Positions 24,880 to 33,623 of a stretch of DNA of 54,264 nt are shown here, in pieces. The stretch lies in assembly GCA_016192035.1 (NCBI GenBank), contig JACPUW010000040.1, forward strand, positions 1 to 54,264, written 5' to 3'. The position numbers and the translations under genes were made by a program. The stretch's first letter is position 1, and every line of letters begins with the position of its first letter. The notes under the pieces are model-generated. The model saw nothing but the letters and a program-made list of their open reading frames with translations, had not been told where the DNA came from and searched no databases. The stretch comes from Bacteroidota bacterium (GTDB lineage Bacteria; Bacteroidota; Bacteroidia; CAILMK01; JACPUW01).

Positions 24880-26382
24880 TTACAGCACCATTTCTTTCCA
24901 CTTGTTGCGCTTGCGGCTGGCTGCTTGGTAGCGCATGACACGGTAGCCCAACAAGAGTAAAATGGGCAAAAGGAAATTGGCGTAACGGTACAACCGCACC
25001 TGTGATTCTTCCAGTTTTTTAATGGGCACACTGGTGTAGCCCTTGCCCCTAAGCTCCACCAATGAAGTGTTTCCGGCCAGCCAATCGAGTGAATTCACAA
25101 AGAAATTGACATTGTCAGGGTTGATTTGTTGCTGCTGCTGTCCTTCCCCGTTCAGGAAGAAATCGCCGTTGCCCACCACTACCAGGCGTTTTTCACCTTC
25201 TTCAAGGGCAGCCGCCATTACCAGTCCATTCTCCTTGAAATCACCTTCGGTCCACTGTCGATCCAAGTTTATGTAAACCGGCAGCGGCTCTTTGCCAGAT
25301 TGTTGGCTTGATAATATCAAGGGGGTAAATACCCCTTGGCCACTATAATTCACAGGGGCTATAAACTGAAAAATCATGCCTTTGAGATCGGCCGTGATGG
25401 GATGCTGGGCAAAACGCTCAGAAATAGGAAAATAGTGAAAACGCATAGGGATCTGGAAAAATCCCTGTGGTATCATGATCTCGCCGGCCATGGCATCGGT
25501 TATTACATTCGATTCAAAGCCAATACCTTTCTGTGAAAGCCATGTTTCCAGTGCGTGGTTTCGGGCTTCAATAGTGGGCATGCCTTGGCCTCCTTGATTG
25601 AGTGCCGCCTTTGAATAGGCCACAAAGACCTTTCCGCCATTTTCATAGTAGCTGTCTATGGCCTTGATATCGGCAGCCGACATGGAATCGGTGGGATTGA
25701 TTACTGCAAGTACCGCGCAGTTGGCCAGAGGGATGCTTGTGGAATCGCTATTGAGCGACACTTCCTGTAACTGGTAATTGATGAGCACTTCTTGGTTGGC
25801 CTGCGGTATAGATTTGATGGACGGGGAGCCATAACCCGACAACAATCCCACCACGGGTTTATTGGGAAAGGCAATCTTTTTGATAGCCTTGGTGATAGGA
25901 TACTCAATGGGTTGGTTGGGCTGGAGCACCTGAATTACCTCCTTTTGGTCAGCGTATTCTAGCACCATTCCAAAGTAGGCTACTTGCAGTTCTAGTTTAT
26001 CGCGCCCCTGAGAACCGGTTTGGAAAGGCGGGATACCGGCTTCCTGCGCCGAATTGGCCAGTTCTTCGCTCTCGCTGGGGTTAATTACCTCTATTTCCAC
26101 ATTGCCACCGGCCAGCTCTCGGTATTCTTGTAGCAGGTTGAGCACCTCCCGTCTGTGGTTTTCAAATTCGGCATTTAACCCCTCAGAGAAATAAGCCTTT
26201 ACGGTAAGAGGGTCTTCCAGGCCTACCAGCACTTCTTTGGTACCCTCGCTCAGGGTATAGCGTTTGTCGCTGGTAAAGTCTAGCCTAAGGTTGAACATAC
26301 CCGCTGCGATATAGACCAACAGCAGGAATAGCAAAAACAAACCTGCTTTGGTAGTGGAATTCATTTGTGTATTCGTACTCAT
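24880..26382 (-). CDS. gldG: Gliding-motility ABC transporter component GldG
   Basis: A protein of about 500 residues from the ATG at 26382 (a second ATG at 26364 is possible). GldG forms an ABC transporter with GldA and GldF that is required for gliding in Flavobacterium-type bacteria. An N-terminal membrane helix (AGLFLLFLLLVYIAAGMFNL) is followed by the conserved RLDFTSDKRYTLSEGTKEVL and LEDPLTVKAYFSEGLN, a large periplasmic GldG-type domain, and a C-terminal helix (YANFLLPILLLLGYRVMRY) with a basic tail. It lies 13 bases after gldF. The longer frame reaching 26463 would overlap gldF and is rejected. Confidence 0.94.
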   Translation of the reverse strand: MSTNTQMNSTTKAGLFLLFLLLVYIAAGMFNLRLDFTSDKRYTLSEGTKEVLVGLEDPLTVKAYFSEGLNAEFENHRREVLNLLQEYRELAGGNVEIEVINPSESEELANSAQEAGIPPFQTGSQGRDKLELQVAYFGMVLEYADQKEVIQVLQPNQPIEYPITKAIKKIAFPNKPVVGLLSGYGSPSIKSIPQANQEVLINYQLQEVSLNSDSTSIPLANCAVLAVINPTDSMSAADIKAIDSYYENGGKVFVAYSKAALNQGGQGMPTIEARNHALETWLSQKGIGFESNVITDAMAGEIMIPQGFFQIPMRFHYFPISERFAQHPITADLKGMIFQFIAPVNYSGQGVFTPLILSSQQSGKEPLPVYINLDRQWTEGDFKENGLVMAAALEEGEKRLVVVGNGDFFLNGEGQQQQQINPDNVNFFVNSLDWLAGNTSLVELRGKGYTSVPIKKLEESQVRLYRYANFLLPILLLLGYRVMRYQAASRKRNKWKEMVL

Positions 26383-26395
26383 ATTCCCGATTAGA

Positions 26396-27121
26396 TTATG
26401 CTTCGTGCCTTTTGGTGAGTGCCGCCTCCGTAAGCACCAGTGCGCCCAGGCACAGTGCCACAAAGTAGGCTATGTCACGGGTGTCAATAACACCTCGTAC
26501 CATACTGCTAAAGTGGTTGTAGGTGCTTAGTTGATAGAACACATCAGAAGGCAAACCCGATAGCTCGCCCGCCACCATGCCAAACATGAGGTGAAACAAA
26601 ATGCCTATAACCAGCGCCAACAGAAATGCCGTGATCTGATTGTTTGACAAGCTGCTAGTCCAAATGCCAATGGCGGCATAGGCCGCGCTCATGAGCATAA
26701 GGGCAAGGTATCCGCACCATATGGTGCCATGGTCCACCCCATCGCCCAGGTAAGTTATGGAAATATAGTAAGGGATTGAGAGCGAAAGTGCAATAGCAAT
26801 GAGCATGAGTACGGAAAGGAACTTACCCAGGACCACCTGCCAGTCGCTCACAGCTTTGGTTAGCAAGAGTTCTAAGGTACCAGAGCGCTTTTCTTCGGCA
26901 AACATTTTCATGGTAATGGCGGGAATAAAGAAAAAAAGGCTCCAGTAGGCCACGTTAAAGAACGGTATGAGTGAGGCTTGGCCAGATGAAAAGACATCAG
27001 AAATCATGATCCAGGTAAAGAAACCCGTGAGGCCCAAGAAAAGGGTGAGCATGATGTAGGCAATCTGCGAATCAAAAAAGGTCTTCAACTCCCTTTTGGC
27101 TATGATCCAAATTTTATCCAT
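26396..27121 (-). CDS. gldF: Gliding-motility ABC transporter permease GldF
   Basis: A 241-residue ABC-2 type permease with about six membrane helices. Landmarks are IAKRELKTFFDSQIAYIM at the start, TMKMFAEEKRSGTLELLLTKAVSDWQVVLGKFLSVL, the conserved coupling region of ABC-2 permeases, and a C-terminal LCLGALVLTEAALTKR. The length and order match the GldF subunit that pairs with GldA ATPase and GldG. Gaps of 13 bases on each side (to gldA and gldG) indicate one transcript. Confidence 0.94.
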   Translation of the reverse strand: MDKIWIIAKRELKTFFDSQIAYIMLTLFLGLTGFFTWIMISDVFSSGQASLIPFFNVAYWSLFFFIPAITMKMFAEEKRSGTLELLLTKAVSDWQVVLGKFLSVLMLIAIALSLSIPYYISITYLGDGVDHGTIWCGYLALMLMSAAYAAIGIWTSSLSNNQITAFLLALVIGILFHLMFGMVAGELSGLPSDVFYQLSTYNHFSSMVRGVIDTRDIAYFVALCLGALVLTEAALTKRHEA

Positions 27122-27134
27122 GTTACACGGTTGT

Positions 27135-28064
27135 TTATGTGGTTAATAGCCTGAAAACATCTTCCAGGCTGGTTTCTTGTTGATGTAATTCGGTAAGCAC
27201 ATAGCCCTTTTCCTTGCAGAACCCGTAAATCTCCCGCTTAGAACTGGCTCCTTGCTTGCTTTGGACCGTAAAAGAGCACGGCCTTTCCTTGTGTACGTCC
27301 ACCATTTCAACCGTATCTATGGATTGAAGCTCCTTCCAAAGCCGGTTGCTATCTGGCGCATCTTCTATTGTCACGGTGAGCAGCTCTTTGCCCTGTGTCT
27401 TTCGCTTAATGTCGGCGGTGGTGCCCTCTTCCTTGAGCTTCCCTTGGTGTATGATCATAACCCGGTCACAGGTGGCTTCTACCTCAGGCAGGATATGGGT
27501 GGAGAAGATCACGGTTTTCTCCTTGCCTATATTGCGGATAAGGGTTCGGATTTCAGCTTGCTGGTTGGGATCCAATCCGGTGGTTGGCTCATCCAGGATC
27601 AGGATCTTGGGGTCATGTATGAGTGCCTGTGCCAGTCCCACCCGTTGGCGGTAGCCCTTTGAGAGTTCGGCTATGTCCTTGTGTTTTTCAGAGTTGAGCC
27701 CACATACCGAAATCATCTTTTTCACCGCATCCGGTATTTTGCCGGTGGGCACCCCCTGTAGGGCCGCTGCAAAAGACAGATAGTCATACACCGGCATATC
27801 AAGGTACAGTGGGTTGTGCTCAGGCAGGTAGCCTATCTTGCGCTTTACCTCGTTGGGGTTGTCGAGTACCGAGACCCCATCTACCCAGGCATTGCCTCCA
27901 CTGGGTTTTATGAAGCAGGTAAGGATTTTCATGGTGGTGGTCTTGCCCGCACCATTGGGGCCCAAGAAACCTAGAATTTCGCCGGTGTTCACCTTAAAGC
28001 TGATCTGGTCCACCGCCTTCTGCGTGCCATAGTGCTTGCTTAGGTTCTCCACAGTGATTGACAT
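27135..28064 (-). CDS. gldA: Gliding-motility ABC transporter ATPase GldA
   Basis: A 309-residue ABC ATPase. Walker A is GPNGAGKT (35-42), the signature is LSKGYRQRVGLAQALI, Walker B is ILILDEPTTGLDP and the switch histidine is in VIFSTHILPEVEATCD. A C-terminal extension (about 225-309) is typical of GldA and related ABC-2 ATPases. It is the first gene of gldA-gldF-gldG. In many Flavobacteriia gldA lies apart from gldFG, so finding all three together is informative. No TAnnTTTG element was recognised in the 190 bases upstream on this strand. Confidence 0.93.
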   Translation of the reverse strand: MSITVENLSKHYGTQKAVDQISFKVNTGEILGFLGPNGAGKTTTMKILTCFIKPSGGNAWVDGVSVLDNPNEVKRKIGYLPEHNPLYLDMPVYDYLSFAAALQGVPTGKIPDAVKKMISVCGLNSEKHKDIAELSKGYRQRVGLAQALIHDPKILILDEPTTGLDPNQQAEIRTLIRNIGKEKTVIFSTHILPEVEATCDRVMIIHQGKLKEEGTTADIKRKTQGKELLTVTIEDAPDSNRLWKELQSIDTVEMVDVHKERPCSFTVQSKQGASSKREIYGFCKEKGYVLTELHQQETSLEDVFRLLTT

Positions 28065-28187
28065 AGAATAAGTCGTTTTGTGGTTTAGGGGCGCAAATAA
28101 CGATAATTTATACCATAAGGGGTTTTATTTGGCGCTGGGGCGCATGAAAAAACCAAATGGTGTTACCTACGCTATGTGGCGGCATTT

Positions 28188-28195
28188 TATATTTG
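28188..28195 (+). promoter_or_regulatory. -7 promoter element of tRNA-Leu
   Basis: TATATTTG matches TAnnTTTG, 60 bases before the mature 5' end of tRNA-Leu. This implies a leader of about 50 bases removed by RNase P. The -33 site is unclear. Confidence 0.45.
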
Positions 28196-28255
28196 CACCC
28201 CCTTTTTATAGATTAAGTCAAGCGTGGGCCTAGTATAAGATTTGCGCTCCATGAA

Positions 28256-28342
28256 GCCCAGGTGCTGAAACTGGTAGACAGGCATGTTTGAGGGGCATGT
28301 GTCCGCAAGGACGTGCGGGTTCAAGTCCCGCTCTGGGCACCA
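28256..28342 (+). tRNA. trnL: tRNA-Leu (anticodon GAG)
   Basis: The acceptor GCCCAGG pairs with TCTGGGC, then A73 and an encoded CCA (28340-28342). The D arm contains GGTAGACA. The anticodon stem CATGT/GCATG encloses loop TTGAGGG, giving anticodon GAG. A long variable arm (GTCC-GCAA-GGAC) marks it as class II, as expected for leucine. The T arm is GCGGG-TTCAAGT-CCCGC. Unlike the tRNA-Pro in this window, the CCA end is encoded. Confidence 0.95.
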
Positions 28343-28352
28343 ACTAAATACC

Positions 28353-28386
28353 AAACCCTGTAAAGCAAGCCTTTACAGGGTTTTTT
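28353..28386 (+). terminator. Rho-independent terminator after tRNA-Leu
   Basis: A perfect 13-bp stem (AAACCCTGTAAAG, 28353-28365, with CTTTACAGGGTTT, 28371-28383) has a five-base loop and runs into TTTTTT. Confidence 0.93.
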
Positions 28387-28693
28387 ATTTTAATCAAGTA
28401 TTTATATCCCAAGGGGTTTATTAAAACAATAAGGGTGAGTGGCGGACCATATTGCAGCCAGGCCACTCCAGTACTTGCTAACCGGAGTTGTGGGCAATAA
28501 TGAGCCTGGGCTATTATTTGATTGGCGTCCACCCGGCCCATAGCCCAATAGTCCATAATGAACAATCCCGCAGTTGGGCACTGCGGGATTGACAACAAAG
28601 TGTTTGTAGGACTATGACAAAAATTAAAACAAAGAACTCGGGGCTTAAAACCCTATTGAATGGCAAAAGGTTTTGGCCCTGGGAAAAAACTAC
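28387..28693 (+). other. Non-coding interval with one 12-bp hairpin
   Basis: About 300 bases without a supportable gene between tRNA-Leu and the 3' end of the nitronate monooxygenase gene. The only structure seen is a perfect inverted repeat, CAATCCCGCAGT (28563-28574) with ACTGCGGGATTG (28580-28591). On the minus strand it is followed by TTCATT. It may end the minus-strand transcript about 100 bases after the nitronate monooxygenase stop, but the T run is weak. Confidence 0.45.
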
Positions 28694-29641
28694 TTAGATT
28701 TTTATCGAACACAAGGTATTTCTAGCTTCTATAAAGCTTTCCCACAATTGTTTAACAATTTCAGCAGCGGGTAAAATTTCTTTTATTCCTGCAGCTACCT
28801 GTCCTATTTCCAGCTCACCCTCTTCCATGTCACCTTCAAACATGCCTTTCTTGGCCCTACCCTTGCCCAGCATTTGCGCCAGGGCTTCCTTATCAGCCCC
28901 GGCCAATTCTGCTTCCTTGGCGTTTCGCCAGAAAGTGTTCTTGATAAGCCTTACCGGTGTTAGTTGCTTTAGCGACAGTTCGGTGCCGCCTTCGTCGGTT
29001 TGTATCACGGCTTGTTTGAAATTGGGGTGGGCAGATGATTCCTCACTGGCTACAAACCTGCTTCCTACCTGTACGGCTTGGGCCCCCAGGGCAAATGCAG
29101 CCAACATGGCCGCGCCATCGGCTATGCCACCGGCCGCTATCATGGGAATCTGTATGCGCTTGGCTACCTGTGGCCATAGCACCAGCGAGGTGGTTTCTTC
29201 CCGTCCGTTATGCCCGCCCGCCTCAAATCCCTCGGCCACCACGGCATCTACACCTGCCTCCTGGCTCTTGTGGGCAAATAGGCTGCTTGATACCACGTGG
29301 ACTACCTTAATGCCATGTGACTTAAGGATCGGTGTCCAGGTTTTGGGGCTGCCAGCGGAGGTAAACACTATGGGAACCTCATATTTAATGATGGTTTCTA
29401 CGTGCTTGTCTATATCAGGGTAGAGTAGGGGCAGGTTTACCCCAAATGGGCGTTTGGTAGCTTCCTTGGCCTTAGCCACGTGTTCTTCAAGTACCTGCGG
29501 GTACATAGAACCCGAGCCGATAAGGCCGAGTCCACCGGCATTGCTTACGGCGGAGGCCAATTGCCAGTTGCTGCACCAAATCATGCCGGCTTGCACTATG
29601 GGGAGCTCTATGCCAAACAATTGTGTTATCCTGTTGTCCAT
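28694..29641 (-). CDS. Nitronate monooxygenase (2-nitropropane dioxygenase family)
   Basis: A 315-residue FMN-dependent TIM-barrel protein. Conserved features are the opening FGIELPIVQAGMIWCSN, ASAVSNAGGLGLIGSGSM, VVAEGFEAGGHNG, the phosphate-binding PMIAAGGIADGAAMLAAFALGAQ (shown only in part here), and VQVGSRFVASEESSAH. These enzymes oxidise nitronates to carbonyls and nitrite; related members act as enoyl-ACP reductases (FabK-like), which cannot be excluded. It is the last gene of a minus-strand set after the CoA-binding protein and the TonB-dependent receptor. Confidence 0.9.
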   Translation of the reverse strand: MDNRITQLFGIELPIVQAGMIWCSNWQLASAVSNAGGLGLIGSGSMYPQVLEEHVAKAKEATKRPFGVNLPLLYPDIDKHVETIIKYEVPIVFTSAGSPKTWTPILKSHGIKVVHVVSSSLFAHKSQEAGVDAVVAEGFEAGGHNGREETTSLVLWPQVAKRIQIPMIAAGGIADGAAMLAAFALGAQAVQVGSRFVASEESSAHPNFKQAVIQTDEGGTELSLKQLTPVRLIKNTFWRNAKEAELAGADKEALAQMLGKGRAKKGMFEGDMEEGELEIGQVAAGIKEILPAAEIVKQLWESFIEARNTLCSIKI

Positions 29642-29669
29642 GTTGACCTATTGAGAGTTGATGTGTTTT

Positions 29670-30044
29670 TCAGTATTGGCCTGAAGCCAGCAATACCAGG
29701 GTACAAGCCTTTTCAAAAGTGATTTGATATGTGGTGAGCATGGATTCCAATTCGGGATTTTCAGCTCCTGGATTGAATACCACCCTTTTGGCGGCTGAAT
29801 GAATAATCTTCTGGTAGTATGGTGCTTGATTTTTTGGGCTCAAGTATATGGTAATGGTATGTATAGGCCAGTTGGTGGGCCACTCTGTATGTATGGCATG
29901 TGGGCCTATGAAACCTTCACTCCTGCCCAGGGGATAGATGGGGTGTCCTTGTGCCGCCAGCCTTTCGGTTGCCTTAAAGGAGTATCGCCAATCTTGTGGG
30001 CTTGCACCCAGTATCAAGGTGTTTTTGGGTTCACTTTGGCTCAT
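29670..30044 (-). CDS. CoA-binding domain protein (YccU-like)
   Basis: A 124-residue protein with a Rossmann-type CoA-binding fold: NTLILGASPQDWRYSFKATE, in which GAS..., the basic residues and the tyrosine match the CoA-binding pattern, then GHPIYPLGR and VVFNPGAENPELE near the end. Stand-alone proteins of this type bind CoA but have no settled role. Its ATG overlaps the stop of the TonB-dependent receptor gene as ATGA, suggesting coupled translation. Confidence 0.88.
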   Translation of the reverse strand: MSQSEPKNTLILGASPQDWRYSFKATERLAAQGHPIYPLGRSEGFIGPHAIHTEWPTNWPIHTITIYLSPKNQAPYYQKIIHSAAKRVVFNPGAENPELESMLTTYQITFEKACTLVLLASGQY

Positions 30045-32554
30045 AATTGAACGGTTATGCGCAGGCTAAAACGCCGTGAAGTTAAGTAGCTTGGCACGGC
30101 ATATTCCCTGTTCTCCACGTCTTTGACCCATAGGTACGAGATGGTATTTCGAATACCGAAGGCGTTGAAAATCTCCGCGCTGAGCTCAATATACTGGGTA
30201 AGCCGAAGGATCTTTGACGGCGACAGGGAGGTGGCTCGTTGGTACAGCATTTTAGAAAACCCTATATCTACCCGACGGTAGGGAGGAATGCGGATGGCGT
30301 TTCTAAACTGGGGGTAATTGGGTGGGCCAAAAGGCAATCCATGTGCAAAGGCCAGGTTAAGGTGTATCCTGTAGGTTTCGTTTTTCTTAAGGAAATCCTG
30401 AAAAAGAATATTGACCGAATACCGCTGGTCGGTAGGCCTGGGTAGCCAGCCCACTTGTGCCACTTGGCCCATGGAGTCCAGGTACGTGTCGCCGAGTATG
30501 TTTTCCCTGGTTTTCATGAGCGAAAAACTAAACCAAGAAGGGAGGTCGGGAATAAATTCCCCATTCACATGGAAATCGGCACCATAGGCATATCCCACGG
30601 CGGTATATTGGGGCAAATAGCGAATCCGCACGTTCTCGATTTCATACGGCACCAGGTTCCATAAATATTTGTAATAGAGTTCGGCACTGAACTTAAAGGG
30701 TCTTTTTCTATTCCACAACTCAAAATTCCAATCGGTGCCAGTGACTACATGCAGGGACTGCTGGGGTTTAACCCCTGGCAAGAGTTCACCCCATTTGGTG
30801 CGCAGTTCACGGTAAAAAGGCTGCTGCTGGTATAACCCAGCCGAAAGTTTAAACCGTAGGTTTCTTTTGAGCATGGCTGGGTTACCGCCTTGTCGGAGTA
30901 TCCGGGCATTGTGGCCCCGGTTGGGTTCGGTACTAATGGAAACGCGGGGTGCCACAAGCCATATTCCGTTGTAATTCAAATAATTTGTCCTTACACCTAT
31001 GTTCAATTTCGTATTGCTGGGGGCTGAGAGGATCGTTTCGTTCATCACATAGGCCGTGGCCGATTGAGTTTCCAGGTTCAGGTTGGCCTGTACCAGCTCT
31101 GACATTTCCAGGTCAGGAGATGTCCTGGGCACGGAATAACCGGCCGAGTCCAGGTATCGCCACTCTTTCAAATTATCCTCTACCCGCATGGTTTGGTAAC
31201 TCCCGCCCCATGACAGGGTACCCAGCTGGGTAGATACATTGCCCCTGTGCTGTACATTGACAATATGCGCCAACAAGAAATTTCGCCCATGGCTTAGGTA
31301 AGAGCCCACGCCAAGGAGGTATTTGGGGTCTCCAAATGTTTTGGAACCAATTTCATTATCCAATTGGCTCATAAAATACTGGCCCAGCACATCAAACTGT
31401 TCGCTTTCATTGGCCCGGTAGTGGGTAATGGAAAATTGCAGCAAGGCACTGTCATGCGGCACAAATTCAAGTTGAACCGCATTCAGGATGGTTTGGTATT
31501 GAATAAGTTCCTGGCCCCGGTAATACACATCAAGCTGTCGGGCATCCTTTACGGTGCCAAACTTGGTGGACTGTGATTCGGGCACGCTTAAGTATCGGTT
31601 GCTTCCAAAGTATCCCAACCAGTTGAGTGAAAATTTAAGGCCCAACCTGTAGGTAACAAAGCTTTGGATATCGGCAAAAACAGGATTGTAGTCACCCTGC
31701 ACATCTAAGGAATTGAGCAAGTACCGATTGGTGCGGTATCGGGGGGCAATGATGTAGCCCAATCTATAGTTGGAAGAACGGCCTTCTACCTGAGCTTGTG
31801 CGCCAAGAAAATCGGCCTGAACCAGGTATGCGCTTTTGTCGGGCCGTTTATAGGTTATGTCCAGCACCGACGACATTTTATCGCCGTAATAGGCGGAAAA
31901 GCCACCCGCTGAAAATGCCAATGAAGAAACCATGTGGGAATTGACTATGGAAAGGCCTTCTGCCTGCCCGCTTCGGTTAAGGAATGGTCTATAAATCTCA
32001 ATTCCATTTATATAGACCAAATTTTCATCAAAGTTTCCTCCCCTCACCGAGTATTGGTTGCTCAACTCGTTTGACGAGTTGACCCCCGCCAGGGTTTTGA
32101 GGTAGGTGCTTATGTCGCCCGATGGGTTAGGCGTGGAGAGTTTAGCGGGTTCAATTACGATAAAAGTACTGCCCTTTGTACCCCTGGTAGCCTCAAAATC
32201 AATGGGTGCCAAGTGTAGCCCCCTATCCATAACGATAGTTATGCTGCGTTCTTGGTTTGGCTGAAGGGCAGGTATGGGTTCCCTGTGTGGCCCTTGAATT
32301 TCTATGTGGGTGATTTCAAGCACAAAAGCACTGCCGCTGGGTACCCTACATTCAAAAGAGCCATCAGCCCCAGTAACTGCGGCCACGTTGGTACCCAGTA
32401 CTTTCACGTGTGCCATCTCAAACGGGAGGTTATCCGAATCTACCAGTAGCCCTTTAATAAGTGCCGTTTCCCGCTGTGCATGTACCTGCCATGGATAGGT
32501 TAACAGGAACATAAATAGAAGCCAGAGGCGCAATACGCTGTTTTTAAAGTGCAA
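30041..32554 (-). CDS. TonB-dependent receptor with CarboxypepD-like N-terminal domain
   Basis: An 837-residue outer-membrane receptor. It has a signal peptide (LRLWLLFMFLLTYPWQVHA), a CarboxypepD regulatory-like domain at about 28-115 (ALIKGLLVDSDNLPFEMAHV, VTGADGSFECRVPSG), then the plug (about 125-240: PNPSGDISTYLKTLAGVNSSNEL, here quoted in part; YSVRGGNFDENLVYINGIEI). A 22-strand-type barrel ends with RRFSLRITVQL, an aromatic-rich C-terminal strand. No SusD partner gene is adjacent, so polysaccharide import is not indicated; siderophore, metal or vitamin uptake is possible. It is transcribed divergently from the DUF6427 gene. Confidence 0.9.
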   Translation of the reverse strand: MHFKNSVLRLWLLFMFLLTYPWQVHAQRETALIKGLLVDSDNLPFEMAHVKVLGTNVAAVTGADGSFECRVPSGSAFVLEITHIEIQGPHREPIPALQPNQERSITIVMDRGLHLAPIDFEATRGTKGSTFIVIEPAKLSTPNPSGDISTYLKTLAGVNSSNELSNQYSVRGGNFDENLVYINGIEIYRPFLNRSGQAEGLSIVNSHMVSSLAFSAGGFSAYYGDKMSSVLDITYKRPDKSAYLVQADFLGAQAQVEGRSSNYRLGYIIAPRYRTNRYLLNSLDVQGDYNPVFADIQSFVTYRLGLKFSLNWLGYFGSNRYLSVPESQSTKFGTVKDARQLDVYYRGQELIQYQTILNAVQLEFVPHDSALLQFSITHYRANESEQFDVLGQYFMSQLDNEIGSKTFGDPKYLLGVGSYLSHGRNFLLAHIVNVQHRGNVSTQLGTLSWGGSYQTMRVEDNLKEWRYLDSAGYSVPRTSPDLEMSELVQANLNLETQSATAYVMNETILSAPSNTKLNIGVRTNYLNYNGIWLVAPRVSISTEPNRGHNARILRQGGNPAMLKRNLRFKLSAGLYQQQPFYRELRTKWGELLPGVKPQQSLHVVTGTDWNFELWNRKRPFKFSAELYYKYLWNLVPYEIENVRIRYLPQYTAVGYAYGADFHVNGEFIPDLPSWFSFSLMKTRENILGDTYLDSMGQVAQVGWLPRPTDQRYSVNILFQDFLKKNETYRIHLNLAFAHGLPFGPPNYPQFRNAIRIPPYRRVDIGFSKMLYQRATSLSPSKILRLTQYIELSAEIFNAFGIRNTISYLWVKDVENREYAVPSYLTSRRFSLRITVQL

Positions 32555-32636
32555 TGTTAACCCACCTTGCTGTCAATTATTGCCCGCATGGCATCGGCAT
32601 AATTTGCGTTGCTTTGCCCTCCATACAACTCGCCCA

Positions 32637-33623
32637 TTGGTCAGGCTTTTTCACCATAATCACCCTACTGTATATCTAGGCCTGCTGCTATTGGGCAGCG
32701 CCTGCCTATGGCCCCTGGCCATGGTACCGGCCGTTTGGCCCATGCACTCGTTGCATGTGGTGCAACAGCTGGTGGCCGGCATTCAGTCGCAGCCCATTTT
32801 ACACTACTCCATAGGTGTTGTCCTTCTATTTATCAACTCATTACTGCTGCAATCATTGGTGTCAAACACGGGCATCCAGCCCAGGATTACCCACCTTTCA
32901 GCAGCCGTGTACATGTTGGCCTCTGGCTGGGTATTGGCCCCCAATATGGTACTGCCCAATCTGTTGGGCACCCTATTTTGCCTTTTTGCGGTGCATTCGC
33001 TTCATAGGTTGGAAATGTCTGCAAACGAGGCATCACCGGCATTTTTTAGTGGTTTCTTGCTTTCTATCTCCCTCCTTTTTCAGCCCCTACTTCTTGTTTT
33101 CTTTGTTTTTTTTCTATACAAGTCCTTGTCTTTTAGGTGGTCAATTGGAAAAATTCTATACCTCATGCTTTTGGGAATGTGTATGCCCCTATACTTTATC
33201 TGGACCCTATACTTTATGTGGGACAAGGGATACCTGCTTTTTACAGAGATAAGGAACTTGTTTATGATTGGTATAAAGTACGAAATGTCAAAAAGTTACC
33301 TTCTTGTCCTCGTGTCGCCTTTTATCGCCTTAGTGGGTTTAGCCGGCTGGTCAGTCATGGCTTCAGATGCTTGGAAAAACGTAGCTCCCCGGTCATGGTT
33401 AAACTTCTGGTGGGCATCGTCCATCATTTTGGTGTTGCTGGGAAGGGCTACCTTAGGATTGAATGAAGGGCTTTACTTTTTAAGCCTTCCATTTGGTGCC
33501 AGTATGCCCTTCTTTCTCTTGGCTCCTAATCGAAAAAAACTAAGGAGAACGGTTTTTACTTTAATGTTCTTACTAGTGCAGCTTCATTTACTGTACCTAA
33601 CCGGGATCATTGTTCCTTTCTAG
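32637..33623 (+). CDS. DUF6427-like polytopic membrane protein
   Basis: A 328-residue inner-membrane protein with about nine hydrophobic segments. The start is set at TTG 32637, giving LVRLFHHNHPTVYLGLLLLG, which matches the family's usual opening ('I.RLF....P..Y..L'). An upstream in-frame TTG at 32580 would add residues without such similarity. There is no ATG until after the first helix. Conserved-looking cytoplasmic pieces include LYKSLSFRWSIGKILYLMLLG (quoted in part in this family) and PLYFIWTLYFMWD. Function unknown. Its end overlaps the convergent barrel gene by 17 bases. Confidence 0.72.
   Translation: MVRLFHHNHPTVYLGLLLLGSACLWPLAMVPAVWPMHSLHVVQQLVAGIQSQPILHYSIGVVLLFINSLLLQSLVSNTGIQPRITHLSAAVYMLASGWVLAPNMVLPNLLGTLFCLFAVHSLHRLEMSANEASPAFFSGFLLSISLLFQPLLLVFFVFFLYKSLSFRWSIGKILYLMLLGMCMPLYFIWTLYFMWDKGYLLFTEIRNLFMIGIKYEMSKSYLLVLVSPFIALVGLAGWSVMASDAWKNVAPRSWLNFWWASSIILVLLGRATLGLNEGLYFLSLPFGASMPFFLLAPNRKKLRRTVFTLMFLLVQLHLLYLTGIIVPF

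Noticed and set aside
28344-28598. Minus-strand 84-codon frame after tRNA-Leu
   Set aside because: It spans the tRNA terminator and a hairpin and shows no protein family pattern.
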